DNA from: an uncultured bacterium
GTDB lineage: Bacteria; Pseudomonadota; Gammaproteobacteria; Burkholderiales; Burkholderiaceae_E
DNA: 9,514 nt
Assembly (NCBI GenBank): GCA_903864485.1
Contig: CAIPGD010000548.1
Span: forward strand, 1-9,514
Direction of reading: 5' to 3'
Every line of letters starts with the position of its first letter. The first letter of the stretch is position 1. Below are positions 1-6,346 of this stretch, piece by piece. Below the pieces are notes generated by a model. That model ran no database searches. It was given only the letters and a program-made list of their open reading frames with translations, and was not told the DNA's origin. Made by a program: the position numbers and the translations under genes.

Positions 1-2280
1 GGCTATACCCTTGATGAATTGCGTAACGACATAACGGGTGGCGAGACACCGGCGTCCTTTGAGCCGTCGATCGATTACGTCGTCACAAAAATCCCTCGAT
101 TCGCCTTTGAGAAGTTCCCGCAGGCCGATCCTCGCCTGACCACTCAAATGAAGTCGGTGGGTGAGGTGATGGCGATCGGCCGAACGTTTCAGGAGTCATT
201 CCAGAAAGCGTTACGGGGCTTGGAGATTGGAATCGACGGCCTCGATGAGCGACTGACTGATCGAGACGAAATCGCACAGTCTCTTGGCGAACCCACACCC
301 GATCGGATTTTGCATGTCGGTGACGCGTTCCGGGTCGGTATGAGTGTCGAAGAAGTCTTCGAAGAGAGCGGGATCGACCCGTGGTTTCTGGCCCAGATTC
401 AGGAAATCATCCATCACGAAAGTACCTTGCTGGCGATCCGTGAAGCGGGTGGCGGGCTCGATAGCCTGTCGGCGAGCGAGTTGCGCTACCTCAAAGTCCA
501 CGGATTCTCAGATCGGCGATTGGCCCGATTGCTGGGTTGTGGCGGCGGCGATGTTCGTAAACGGCGCCACCTCCTGGGGGTGCGTCCCGTGTTCAAGCGG
601 GTCGATACCTGTGCGGCCGAATTTGATACCGATACGGCTTATTTGTACTCAACCTACGAGGGGCTGGTCTACGCGCCAGGCGACCTCGAGTGCGAGGCGC
701 GTCCGACCAATCGGCGCAAGATCATGGTGTTGGGCGGCGGACCCAATCGCATCGGGCAGGGCATTGAGTTTGACTACTGCTGCGTTCATGCCGCCTTTGC
801 GCTGCGCGAGGATGGCTTCGAGACCATCATGGTCAATTGCAACCCCGAAACCGTGTCGACCGATTACGACACCAGCGACCGACTCTACTTCGAGCCACTG
901 ACCCTCGAAGATGTTCTCGAAATTGTCGCCCTCGAAAAACCCGAGGGCGTGATCGTTCAATACGGGGGGCAGACGCCTCTGAAGCTGGCCCTCGCGCTCG
1001 AGGCCAATGGCGTGCCGATTATTGGTACGAGTCCTGAGTCGATTGATATCGCCGAAGACCGTGAGCGCTTTCAGCGCCTCCTCGAGAAACTCGAATTACG
1101 CCAACCGCCCAACCGGACGGCTCGCACCGAGGCCGAAGCCACCAACCTCGCGACCGAGATCGGCTACCCGCTCGTGGTGCGACCCAGCTACGTATTGGGT
1201 GGGCGCGCGATGGAGATCGTCCATGACCGCAAAGATCTCGAGCGCTACATGCGTGAGGCCGTCAAGGTCTCAAATGACAGTCCGGTGTTGCTTGATCGTT
1301 TTTTGAACGACGCGATTGAAGTCGATGTCGATTGCGTCGCCGACGGCAAACGCGTCTACATTGGTGGCGTGATGGAACACATTGAGCAGGCCGGCGTCCA
1401 TTCGGGGGACTCCGCCTGTTCGTTGCCCCCGTACTCCCTCGAATCGGATCTTGTGATCGAGATCCAGGAGCAGACGGCGCAGATGGCGCGGGCCCTCCAC
1501 GTGGTCGGCCTGATGAACGTGCAGTTCGCGGTTCAGCGAGATAGTGATGGCCGTGCGACCGTTTTTGTCCTTGAGGTCAATCCTCGGGCCTCGCGAACGG
1601 TGCCGTTCGTCTCGAAGGCGACGGGTATGCCCTTGGCCAAGATCGCCGCCCGTTGCATGGCCGGAATCTCGCTCGATCAACAAGGCATCGGGGCCGAGGT
1701 CGTGCCGCCCTATTTTTCGGTCAAAGAGGCCGTGTTTCCATTCGTCAAATTCCCCGGGGTCGACACCTTGCTGGGTCCAGAGATGAAATCGACCGGCGAG
1801 GTGATGGGGGTCGGACACAGCTTTGGCGAGGCCTTCGTCAAGAGCCAGTTGGGGGCCGGGGTGCGTCTGCCCAGCGGCGGCACCGTGTTCATCAGCGTCA
1901 GGCAGGGCGACAAACCCCGTGCCGTGCAGATTGCGCGCGAATTACATGACCTTGGCTTCAAGCTGGTCGCGACCCGCGGGACCGCCGCCGCAATCACGGC
2001 GGCTGCGATTCCGGTCGCCGCAGTCGCCAAGGTCCAGGAAGGTCGGCCGAACGTGGTCGACCTGCTCAAAAATGGGGAAATTGCGCTTGTGATCAATACC
2101 GTCGATGAGCGCCGGTCCGCAATTGCTGACTCCAGAGCGATTCGGACCACTGCCCTGGCTCAGCGGGTCACCTACTACACCACAATCGCCGGGGCCCGTG
2201 CCGCAGTCGAGGGGATGCGGCATTTGCGTGGTCTTGAAGTCTATTCACTGCAGGCCCTGCACGCTGGTTTGCAGGGATAA
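1..2280 (+). CDS. carB: Carbamoyl-phosphate synthase large subunit, 3' part (5' end outside window)
   Basis: CarB makes carbamoyl phosphate from bicarbonate, ATP and ammonia delivered by CarA, for pyrimidines and arginine. The reading frame is open from base 1 (GYTLDELRNDITGG), so the gene enters from the left; 759 codons are present and about 310 N-terminal residues of a roughly 1070-residue protein are missing. Counting from base 1, the part present holds the end of the carboxyphosphate ATP-grasp half, the poorly conserved oligomerisation region (about codons 100-200), the second ATP-grasp half from KIMVLGGGPNRIGQG onward, with the metal-binding signature LEVNPRASR (E near codon 525, N near 527), and a C-terminal MGS-like allosteric domain from about codon 628 (VFISVRQGDK, then ATRGTAAAI and VINTVDERR). 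All motifs are intact. The TTG at 19 is only an internal codon. The stop TAA is part of the greA Shine-Dalgarno, so the two genes are probably co-transcribed. Identification is by remembered similarity to E. coli CarB. Confidence 0.98.
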   Translation, partial: GYTLDELRNDITGGETPASFEPSIDYVVTKIPRFAFEKFPQADPRLTTQMKSVGEVMAIGRTFQESFQKALRGLEIGIDGLDERLTDRDEIAQSLGEPTPDRILHVGDAFRVGMSVEEVFEESGIDPWFLAQIQEIIHHESTLLAIREAGGGLDSLSASELRYLKVHGFSDRRLARLLGCGGGDVRKRRHLLGVRPVFKRVDTCAAEFDTDTAYLYSTYEGLVYAPGDLECEARPTNRRKIMVLGGGPNRIGQGIEFDYCCVHAAFALREDGFETIMVNCNPETVSTDYDTSDRLYFEPLTLEDVLEIVALEKPEGVIVQYGGQTPLKLALALEANGVPIIGTSPESIDIAEDRERFQRLLEKLELRQPPNRTARTEAEATNLATEIGYPLVVRPSYVLGGRAMEIVHDRKDLERYMREAVKVSNDSPVLLDRFLNDAIEVDVDCVADGKRVYIGGVMEHIEQAGVHSGDSACSLPPYSLESDLVIEIQEQTAQMARALHVVGLMNVQFAVQRDSDGRATVFVLEVNPRASRTVPFVSKATGMPLAKIAARCMAGISLDQQGIGAEVVPPYFSVKEAVFPFVKFPGVDTLLGPEMKSTGEVMGVGHSFGEAFVKSQLGAGVRLPSGGTVFISVRQGDKPRAVQIARELHDLGFKLVATRGTAAAITAAAIPVAAVAKVQEGRPNVVDLLKNGEIALVINTVDERRSAIADSRAIRTTALAQRVTYYTTIAGARAAVEGMRHLRGLEVYSLQALHAGLQG

Positions 2281-2292
2281 GGAGTCACCATC

Positions 2293-2769
2293 ATGGCAAC
2301 TATTCCATTGACTGTTCGCGGCGCTGAGCTCCTTCGACAGGAACTGCACCGGCTCAAGCATGTCGAGCGTCCGAGCGTTATTAACGCCATTTCGGAAGCA
2401 CGCGCGCAGGGTGACCTGTCCGAAAACGCGGACTATGACGCTGCCAAAGAGCGTCAGGGATTTATCGAGGGGCGCATCCTTGAACTTGAATCCAAACTGT
2501 CCAATGCCCAGGTCATTGATCCCAAAACGGTCAATGCGGATGGCAGGGTGGTGTTTGGGTCCACCGTCGACCTCGAAGACCTCGATGCTGGCAAGCAGGT
2601 GACGTATCAGATTGTCGGCGACGATGAGGCGGACATTGCTCAAGGCCTGATTTCAGTTTCCAGCCCAATCGCCCGATCCCTGATTGGCAAGTCGCCGGGC
2701 GACGTCGCGGTCGTTCAGGCCCCCGGCGGTCGCCGGGAGTACGAAATTCTGGACGTCCGCTACCTCTGA
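2293..2769 (+). CDS. greA: Transcription elongation factor GreA
   Basis: GreA enters the secondary channel of RNA polymerase and stimulates cleavage of the 3' end of backtracked RNA, freeing stalled complexes. The 158-residue product has the family's usual length and aligns throughout with E. coli GreA. The N-terminal coiled coil covers about residues 1-75; its tip carries the acidic pair D41 and E44 in GDLSENADY, which holds the catalytic Mg2+. The C-terminal FKBP-like domain (about 80-158) contains the conserved IVGDDEAD, ISVSSPIARSLIGK and a final YEILDVRYL. The ATG at 2293 is preceded by AAGGAG (2279-2284), which overlaps the carB stop codon, with 8 nt of spacing, so start choice is secure and coupling to carB is likely. 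The gene is convergent with yhbY, 34 bp away. Confidence 0.98.
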   Translation: MATIPLTVRGAELLRQELHRLKHVERPSVINAISEARAQGDLSENADYDAAKERQGFIEGRILELESKLSNAQVIDPKTVNADGRVVFGSTVDLEDLDAGKQVTYQIVGDDEADIAQGLISVSSPIARSLIGKSPGDVAVVQAPGGRREYEILDVRYL

Positions 2770-2774
2770 TCCGG

Positions 2775-2794
2775 GTTGACGGTTAACCGTCAAC
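2775..2794. repeat. 20-nt perfect palindrome between convergent greA and yhbY
   Basis: GTTGACGGTTAACCGTCAAC equals its own reverse complement. It starts 5 bp after the greA stop and ends 9 bp before the yhbY stop, filling most of the 34-bp gap. As RNA it could form an 8-bp stem with a TTAA loop from either strand. No T-run follows on either side, so it is not a canonical intrinsic terminator. It could be a T-run-less bidirectional terminator, an RNA 3'-end stabiliser or a dyad protein-binding site. The palindrome is certain; its role is inference. Confidence 0.6.
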
Positions 2795-2803
2795 GGTTCG
2801 GCT

Positions 2804-3529
2804 TTAACTATCCCGACGGCGACGAAACACCGGCGCACCGGGTGACGCCGCTCTCGGCGCGTGGCCCGGGCGAGGCGGTGCTGCATCGCGCTCGCCGAAT
2901 CGCCTCGGGGCAGTCGGACGGTCCCCAAATGAGCGGCGCGGTGCGGCGTCCCGTTCGCCAAAGCGCCCGGGGACTGGCGGACGGTCCCCAAACGAGCGGC
3001 GCGGCGCGGCGTCCCGTTCGCCAAACGGGCGTGCTGCCGGGGGGCGGAAATCTGATGGGGTACGCTCACTGCGTTCCGGCGCTCGGCCCCTGGGCGCGGT
3101 GGCATTTCGAATGGGGCCGCGCCAACGCCCCGGCTTCACCGGTTCGGCCCGCGGCCGCAAGGTGATGCGCTCTCGGGGCGGAGCCTCCGGGAGTTTTCGG
3201 TAAACGATCAGTAATTTGCCGATTGCCTGAACCGGTTGGACCCCAAGTTGTCGACAAATCGCATCCATCAAGACCTGGCGCTCATCCCGGTCGGCATCCA
3301 GCAAGCGGATTTTGATCAGACTATGGGCATTCAGGGCCCGATCAATTTCAGCGAGCACAGGTTCCGTCAAACCGGCTCCGCCGATCATAACCACGGGCTT
3401 CAGGGGGTGGGCTTTGGCGCGGAGCGCCTGGCGTTGAACCGGCGATAAGACCGGCGTCAAAACCAGGGGCGTCGCAGGGCTGTCGGCGACGGGCGCGGGA
3501 CGTGAGTCTGGGAAAGCGTCATTATTCAT
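2804..3529 (-). CDS. yhbY: YhbY-family CRM-domain ribosome-assembly RNA-binding protein with long Arg/Pro-rich tail
   Basis: YhbY-family proteins bind RNA through a single CRM domain and associate with pre-50S ribosomal particles. Residues about 28-113 of this 241-residue product match the family, with the hallmark AHPLKPVVMIGGAGLTE: the RNA-contacting GxxG loop is G50-G-A-G53. QAIGKLLIVYRK closes the domain. E. coli YhbY ends near this point at about 97 residues. Here there are about 28 extra N-terminal residues, with proline and alanine prominent, and about 128 extra C-terminal residues rich in Arg, Pro, Gly and Ala. The tail contains two copies of FGERDAAPRRSFGDRP (169-184 and 190-205) plus a partial third (211-218) and ends in FRRRRDS. 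The tail looks disordered and strongly basic. ATG 3529 lacks a good Shine-Dalgarno; no in-frame downstream start looked better. Placement between greA and rlmE on the opposite strand matches E. coli. The core identity is secure; tail function is unknown. Confidence 0.92.
   Translation of the reverse strand: MNNDAFPDSRPAPVADSPATPLVLTPVLSPVQRQALRAKAHPLKPVVMIGGAGLTEPVLAEIDRALNAHSLIKIRLLDADRDERQVLMDAICRQLGVQPVQAIGKLLIVYRKLPEAPPRERITLRPRAEPVKPGRWRGPIRNATAPRGRAPERSERTPSDFRPPAARPFGERDAAPRRSFGDRPPVPGRFGERDAAPRRSFGDRPTAPRRFGERDAAPPRPGHAPRAASPGAPVFRRRRDS
2915..3025. repeat. 63-bp-period tandem repeat inside the yhbY tail
   Basis: A 48-nt block at 2915-2962 recurs at 2978-3025 with two differences (2930 versus 2993 and 2942 versus 3005, both T versus C). 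The offset is 63 bp, exactly 21 codons of yhbY, so the copies stay in frame. Both differences fall at synonymous positions for FGERDAAPRRSFGDRP. A more diverged fragment of the same coding unit precedes 2915. This is consistent with expansion by slippage or unequal recombination while the frame was kept. Confidence 0.85.
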
Positions 3530-3535
3530 GTCCGC

Positions 3536-3541
3536 ATTGTA
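3536..3541 (-). promoter_or_regulatory. Candidate -10 box (TACAAT) for yhbY, possibly leaderless
   Basis: On the minus strand TACAAT lies exactly 6 nt before the yhbY ATG (TACAAT-GCGGAC-ATG). A sigma70 start site 6-7 nt past this box would fall on or next to the ATG, giving a leaderless mRNA, which would fit the missing Shine-Dalgarno. The -35 is weak: TTCTTC at 3561-3566 would give a 19-nt spacer. It is a sequence match only. Confidence 0.35.
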
Positions 3542-3543
3542 GT

Positions 3544-3549
3544 AGGGGG
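3544..3549 (+). promoter_or_regulatory. Shine-Dalgarno deciding the rlmE GTG start
   Basis: AGGGGG sits 6 nt before GTG 3556. The longer in-frame start at 3502 would overlap the start of yhbY and add 18 residues (MSLGKRHYSCPHCSRGRR) with no counterpart in the remembered E. coli protein. The Shine-Dalgarno supports 3556. Confidence 0.7.
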
Positions 3550-3555
3550 CGCCGA

Positions 3556-4239
3556 GTGGCGAAGAATCGATTCAGCAAAGCCTGGCTGCACGACCATATC
3601 AATGATCCCTATGTGAAGCTCGCGCAGAAGCATCAGTACCGTTCGCGCGCAGCATTCAAACTGATTGGGATCGATGACGAAGAGCGTCTGATCCGCCCAG
3701 GAATGACCGTCGTTGATCTGGGCGCTACGCCTGGAAGTTGGTCGCAAGTCATTCGGGAGCGACTCGGTGGAGGGGCGCAGGGGGCGGTCCGAGGCCAAAT
3801 CTTTGCGATCGATATCCTGCCGATGGAGCCGGTGGCGGATGTGACTTTCCTGCACGGGGACTTTCGCGATGATGCGGTCTTGGCGCAATTTGAGTCCTTG
3901 CTGCAAGGCGCCCCGGTCGATCTGGTGCTCTCGGATATGGCCCCCAACCTCTCGGGCGTTGGTCTGGCGGACGCCGCAAGAATGTCGCACGTCGTGGAGC
4001 TGGCCCTCGAGTTCGCGCAACGCCACCTGCAGCCGACCGGTTCGCTGCTGGTGAAATGCTTCCACGGCAGCGGCTATAGCCAATTGGTCGAGCGCTTCAA
4101 GGAGACGTTTGTACGAGTCGTCCCCAAGAAACCAAAGGCTTCAAGAGATGCGTCGGCCGAGACATTTCTGCTGGGCCGAACACTCAAGGTCCCATCACGA
4201 TCGGGCCCTGATCACAATCCGCCACGTTTGAGCCGCTGA
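3556..4239 (+). CDS. rlmE: 23S rRNA 2'-O-ribose U2552 methyltransferase RlmE (FtsJ/RrmJ)
   Basis: RlmE transfers a methyl group from S-adenosylmethionine to the 2'-OH of U2552 in the A loop of 23S rRNA, a late step of 50S maturation. From GTG 3556 the product has 227 residues (E. coli 209) and starts MAKNRFSKAWLHDHIND, matching the family's N-terminus. The SAM-binding loop is VVDLGATPGSW (residues 52-62; E. coli reads DLGAAPGGW). The catalytic K-D-K set is present: K35 in RAAFKL, D127 in LSDMAPNLSG and K167 in LVKCFHGSG. About 17 extra residues trail the last conserved strand (ETFLLGRTLK), ending NPPRLSR. The gene diverges from yhbY across 26 bp, so its promoter must lie in or near the yhbY 5' end. 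ftsH follows after 152 bp, the usual neighbour. Confidence 0.95.
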   Translation: MAKNRFSKAWLHDHINDPYVKLAQKHQYRSRAAFKLIGIDDEERLIRPGMTVVDLGATPGSWSQVIRERLGGGAQGAVRGQIFAIDILPMEPVADVTFLHGDFRDDAVLAQFESLLQGAPVDLVLSDMAPNLSGVGLADAARMSHVVELALEFAQRHLQPTGSLLVKCFHGSGYSQLVERFKETFVRVVPKKPKASRDASAETFLLGRTLKVPSRSGPDHNPPRLSR

Positions 4240-4391
4240 GTGGCAGCCTCAAATCGAGGGTTCGTCAGGATTGATCGGTTTTTCCGACCTACAAACAGAG
4301 CACAAAAGAGTATTATTTTAGGTTCGTCTAGGTTAGTCCCCGTCAGTCCTTACCCCTCATCGATTGACGATCGCAGGCAGGAGCCCAAGCG
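4240..4391 (+). promoter_or_regulatory. rlmE-ftsH intergenic region, probable ftsH promoter
   Basis: This 152-bp gap holds an AT-rich stretch (about 4290-4325) with TATTAT at 4311-4316, usable as a -10 box, but no convincing -35 at the right distance. TTGATC at 4271-4276 is too far upstream of it. No clean heat-shock (sigma32) promoter was found, although ftsH is heat-inducible in E. coli. GGTTCGTC occurs twice (4259-4266, 4321-4328), and TAGGTT twice 10 bp apart (4319-4324, 4329-4334). The short dyad TCGG-TTTTT-CCGA (about 4275-4287) is too weak to call an rlmE terminator. Confidence 0.35.
4379..4383 (+). promoter_or_regulatory. Shine-Dalgarno deciding the ftsH TTG start
   Basis: AGGAG lies 8 nt before TTG 4392 but 17 nt before the first ATG (4401), favouring the TTG start and MNNMFSKA as the N-terminus. 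Confidence 0.65.
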
Positions 4392-6305
4392 TTGAACAAT
4401 ATGTTTTCGAAGGCAGCCGTCTGGCTGGTGATCGCTCTGGTCCTATTCACGGTATTCAAGCAGTTTGATACCCGGCAGGCCCGTGGCGTTGATGTTCCTT
4501 ATTCGGTCTTCATGGAAGACGCCAAGTCGGGCCGGATTGACTCCGTCGCCATTGATGGGCGGACCTTGCGCGCTCGGACCAAGGACAACCAGCCCTTGAC
4601 CGTGTACTCGCCGGGCGACATCTGGATGGTGTCGGACCTGATGAAATTTGGCGTTAAGGTCCAGGCCAAACCCGATGAAGAGCAAAGCCTGCTGATGAGC
4701 ATCTTTATCAGCTGGTTCCCGATGCTCCTGCTGATTGGGGTTTGGGTTTTCTTCATGCGCCAGATGCAAGGTGGTGGACGCGGCGGTGCGTTTTCATTCG
4801 GCAAAAGCCGGGCCCGAATGTTGGACGAAAACAACAATTCCATTACCTTCGCAGATGTCGCCGGATGTGACGAGGCGAAGGAAGAGGTCAAGGAACTCGT
4901 CGACTTTCTGCGGGACCCCAGCAAGTTCCAAAAGCTCGGCGGCAAGATCCCGCGCGGCGTCCTGATGGTGGGTTCGCCCGGTACCGGTAAAACCCTGCTC
5001 GCGAAGGCGATCGCGGGCGAGGCGAAAGTGCCGTTCTTCAGTATTTCGGGTTCGGATTTTGTCGAGATGTTTGTTGGTGTGGGTGCGGCCCGGGTTCGCG
5101 ACATGTTCGAGAACGCCAAAAAGCACGCGCCTTGCATCATCTTTATTGATGAGATTGATGCGGTCGGCCGCCAGCGCGGTGCTGGCCTGGGCGGCGGCAA
5201 CGATGAGCGCGAGCAGACGTTGAATCAGATGTTGGTTGAGATGGACGGTTTCGAGACCGGACAGGGCGTCATCGTGATCGCTGCGACTAACCGCCCAGAT
5301 GTGCTCGATCCTGCGCTGTTGCGTCCAGGTCGTTTTGATCGCCAAGTGGTCGTCCCATTGCCTGATATCCGGGGTCGCGAGCAAATTCTTACAGTGCACA
5401 TGCGCAAGGTGCCGATCGCGCACGATGTCAAAGCCGACATCATTGCGCGAGGTTGCCCAGGCTTTTCGGGCGCGGATCTGGCCAACCTGGTCAATGAGGC
5501 GGCCCTATTTGCCGCCCGTCGCAGCGCGCGCGTGGTCGAGCAGCAGGATTTTGAACGGGCCAAGGACAAAATTATCATGGGCGCCGAGCGGCGCAGCCTG
5601 GTGATGCCCGAAGACGAGCGGCGCAACACGGCCTACCACGAGTCAGGTCACGCCATCGTCGCCAAGTTGCTGCCAAAGACGACAGACCCGGTTCACAAGG
5701 TCACAATCATCCCTCGCGGCCGTGCACTTGGGGTCACCATGCAGTTGCCTGAAGGCGACCGTTACAGCATGGATAAAGAACGGATGCTCGCCACCATCGC
5801 TGTGCTCTTCGGAGGGCGCATCGCGGAAGAGTTGTTCATGAATCAAATGACGACTGGCGCATCGAACGATTTCGAGCGTGCAACGCACCTGGCGCGGGAC
5901 ATGGTCACCCGTTACGGCATGAGCGCAGAGCTTGGGCCTATGGTCTACGCCGAAAACGAGGGCGAGGTCTTCCTGGGCCGCTCCGTGACGCGGCAGGTCA
6001 ACGTGTCTGAGGCGACGATGCAAAAGGTCGATTCCGAAATGCGGCGGATCATCGATGAGCAGTATCAGGTGGCCTACAAGATCCTCGACGAGCATCGCGA
6101 AACAGCCCATCTCATGGCCAAAACGCTGCTTGAGTTCGAGACGATTGACGCGGAACAGATTGACGACATCATGGCTGGACGCGCTCCGCGTCCTCCGCGG
6201 GACTGGTCGCCGTCGGGTGGGACTGGGGCTGGTGGTTCTGGTGGCTCGCGCCCAGACGCCGCGCCAGTTGTTCCGGAGGCTGCGCCTGAGGTTCCGGTCG
6301 CTTAA
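4392..6305 (+). CDS. ftsH: ATP-dependent membrane zinc metalloprotease FtsH
   Basis: FtsH is an inner-membrane hexamer that extracts and degrades misassembled membrane proteins and short-lived regulators (in E. coli, LpxC and sigma32). The product has 637 residues (E. coli about 644). Membrane helices lie at about 7-25 and 103-122, flanking a periplasmic domain. The AAA+ module has Walker A GSPGTGKT (194-201), pore loop FVEMFVGVG, Walker B IIFIDEID (D253, E254) and the second region of homology RPDVLDPALLRPGRFDR. The zinc protease motif is H416-E-S-G-H420 and the likely third ligand is D493 in TGASNDF. Walker A has Ser where E. coli has Pro; catalytic Lys200 and Thr201 are intact. The C-terminal tail is Gly/Pro/Ala-rich and probably disordered. 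Start TTG 4392 is chosen by its Shine-Dalgarno. folP follows after 41 bp, so ftsH, folP and glmM read as one operon. Confidence 0.97.
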   Translation: MNNMFSKAAVWLVIALVLFTVFKQFDTRQARGVDVPYSVFMEDAKSGRIDSVAIDGRTLRARTKDNQPLTVYSPGDIWMVSDLMKFGVKVQAKPDEEQSLLMSIFISWFPMLLLIGVWVFFMRQMQGGGRGGAFSFGKSRARMLDENNNSITFADVAGCDEAKEEVKELVDFLRDPSKFQKLGGKIPRGVLMVGSPGTGKTLLAKAIAGEAKVPFFSISGSDFVEMFVGVGAARVRDMFENAKKHAPCIIFIDEIDAVGRQRGAGLGGGNDEREQTLNQMLVEMDGFETGQGVIVIAATNRPDVLDPALLRPGRFDRQVVVPLPDIRGREQILTVHMRKVPIAHDVKADIIARGCPGFSGADLANLVNEAALFAARRSARVVEQQDFERAKDKIIMGAERRSLVMPEDERRNTAYHESGHAIVAKLLPKTTDPVHKVTIIPRGRALGVTMQLPEGDRYSMDKERMLATIAVLFGGRIAEELFMNQMTTGASNDFERATHLARDMVTRYGMSAELGPMVYAENEGEVFLGRSVTRQVNVSEATMQKVDSEMRRIIDEQYQVAYKILDEHRETAHLMAKTLLEFETIDAEQIDDIMAGRAPRPPRDWSPSGGTGAGGSGGSRPDAAPVVPEAAPEVPVA

Positions 6306-6329
6306 GGGCTGGCAAGGGCAGTCAAGGGC
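6304..6329. repeat. Three AAGGGC repeats with exact 10-bp period before folP
   Basis: AAGGGC occurs at 6304-6309, 6314-6319 and 6324-6329, from the ftsH stop codon into the gap before folP. The constant 10-bp spacing puts the copies on nearly the same face of the helix. The copies resemble weak Shine-Dalgarno cores but the last lies 17 nt from the TTG start. Function unknown. Confidence 0.5.
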
Positions 6330-6346
6330 CGCTAAAGACCATTTTC

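Noticed and set aside
649..960. Long antisense ORFs within carB, ftsH and folP
   Set aside because: They are typical shadows of high-GC coding sequence, with no family motifs or ribosome-binding sites noticed.
2776..3165. Plus-strand ORF of 129 codons opposite the yhbY tail
   Set aside because: It is an antisense shadow of a repetitive GC-rich coding region; the yhbY CRM domain is continuous with the tail frame on the minus strand.
3502..3555. Upstream GTG start giving an 18-residue N-terminal extension of RlmE
   Set aside because: It would overlap the first codons of yhbY, the extra residues do not fit the remembered E. coli N-terminus, and GTG 3556 has its own Shine-Dalgarno.
4275..4287. 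TCGG-TTTTT-CCGA dyad as an rlmE terminator
   Set aside because: The stem is only 4 bp and the T-run is in the loop, not after the stem.
4340..4365. Heat-shock sigma32 promoter before ftsH (CCCCTCAT-like -10)
   Set aside because: No CTTGAA-like -35 at 13-15 nt upstream.
6228..6235. E. coli-type Chi octamer GCTGGTGG
   Set aside because: A single copy in Gly-codon-rich DNA of an unidentified organism carries no weight.
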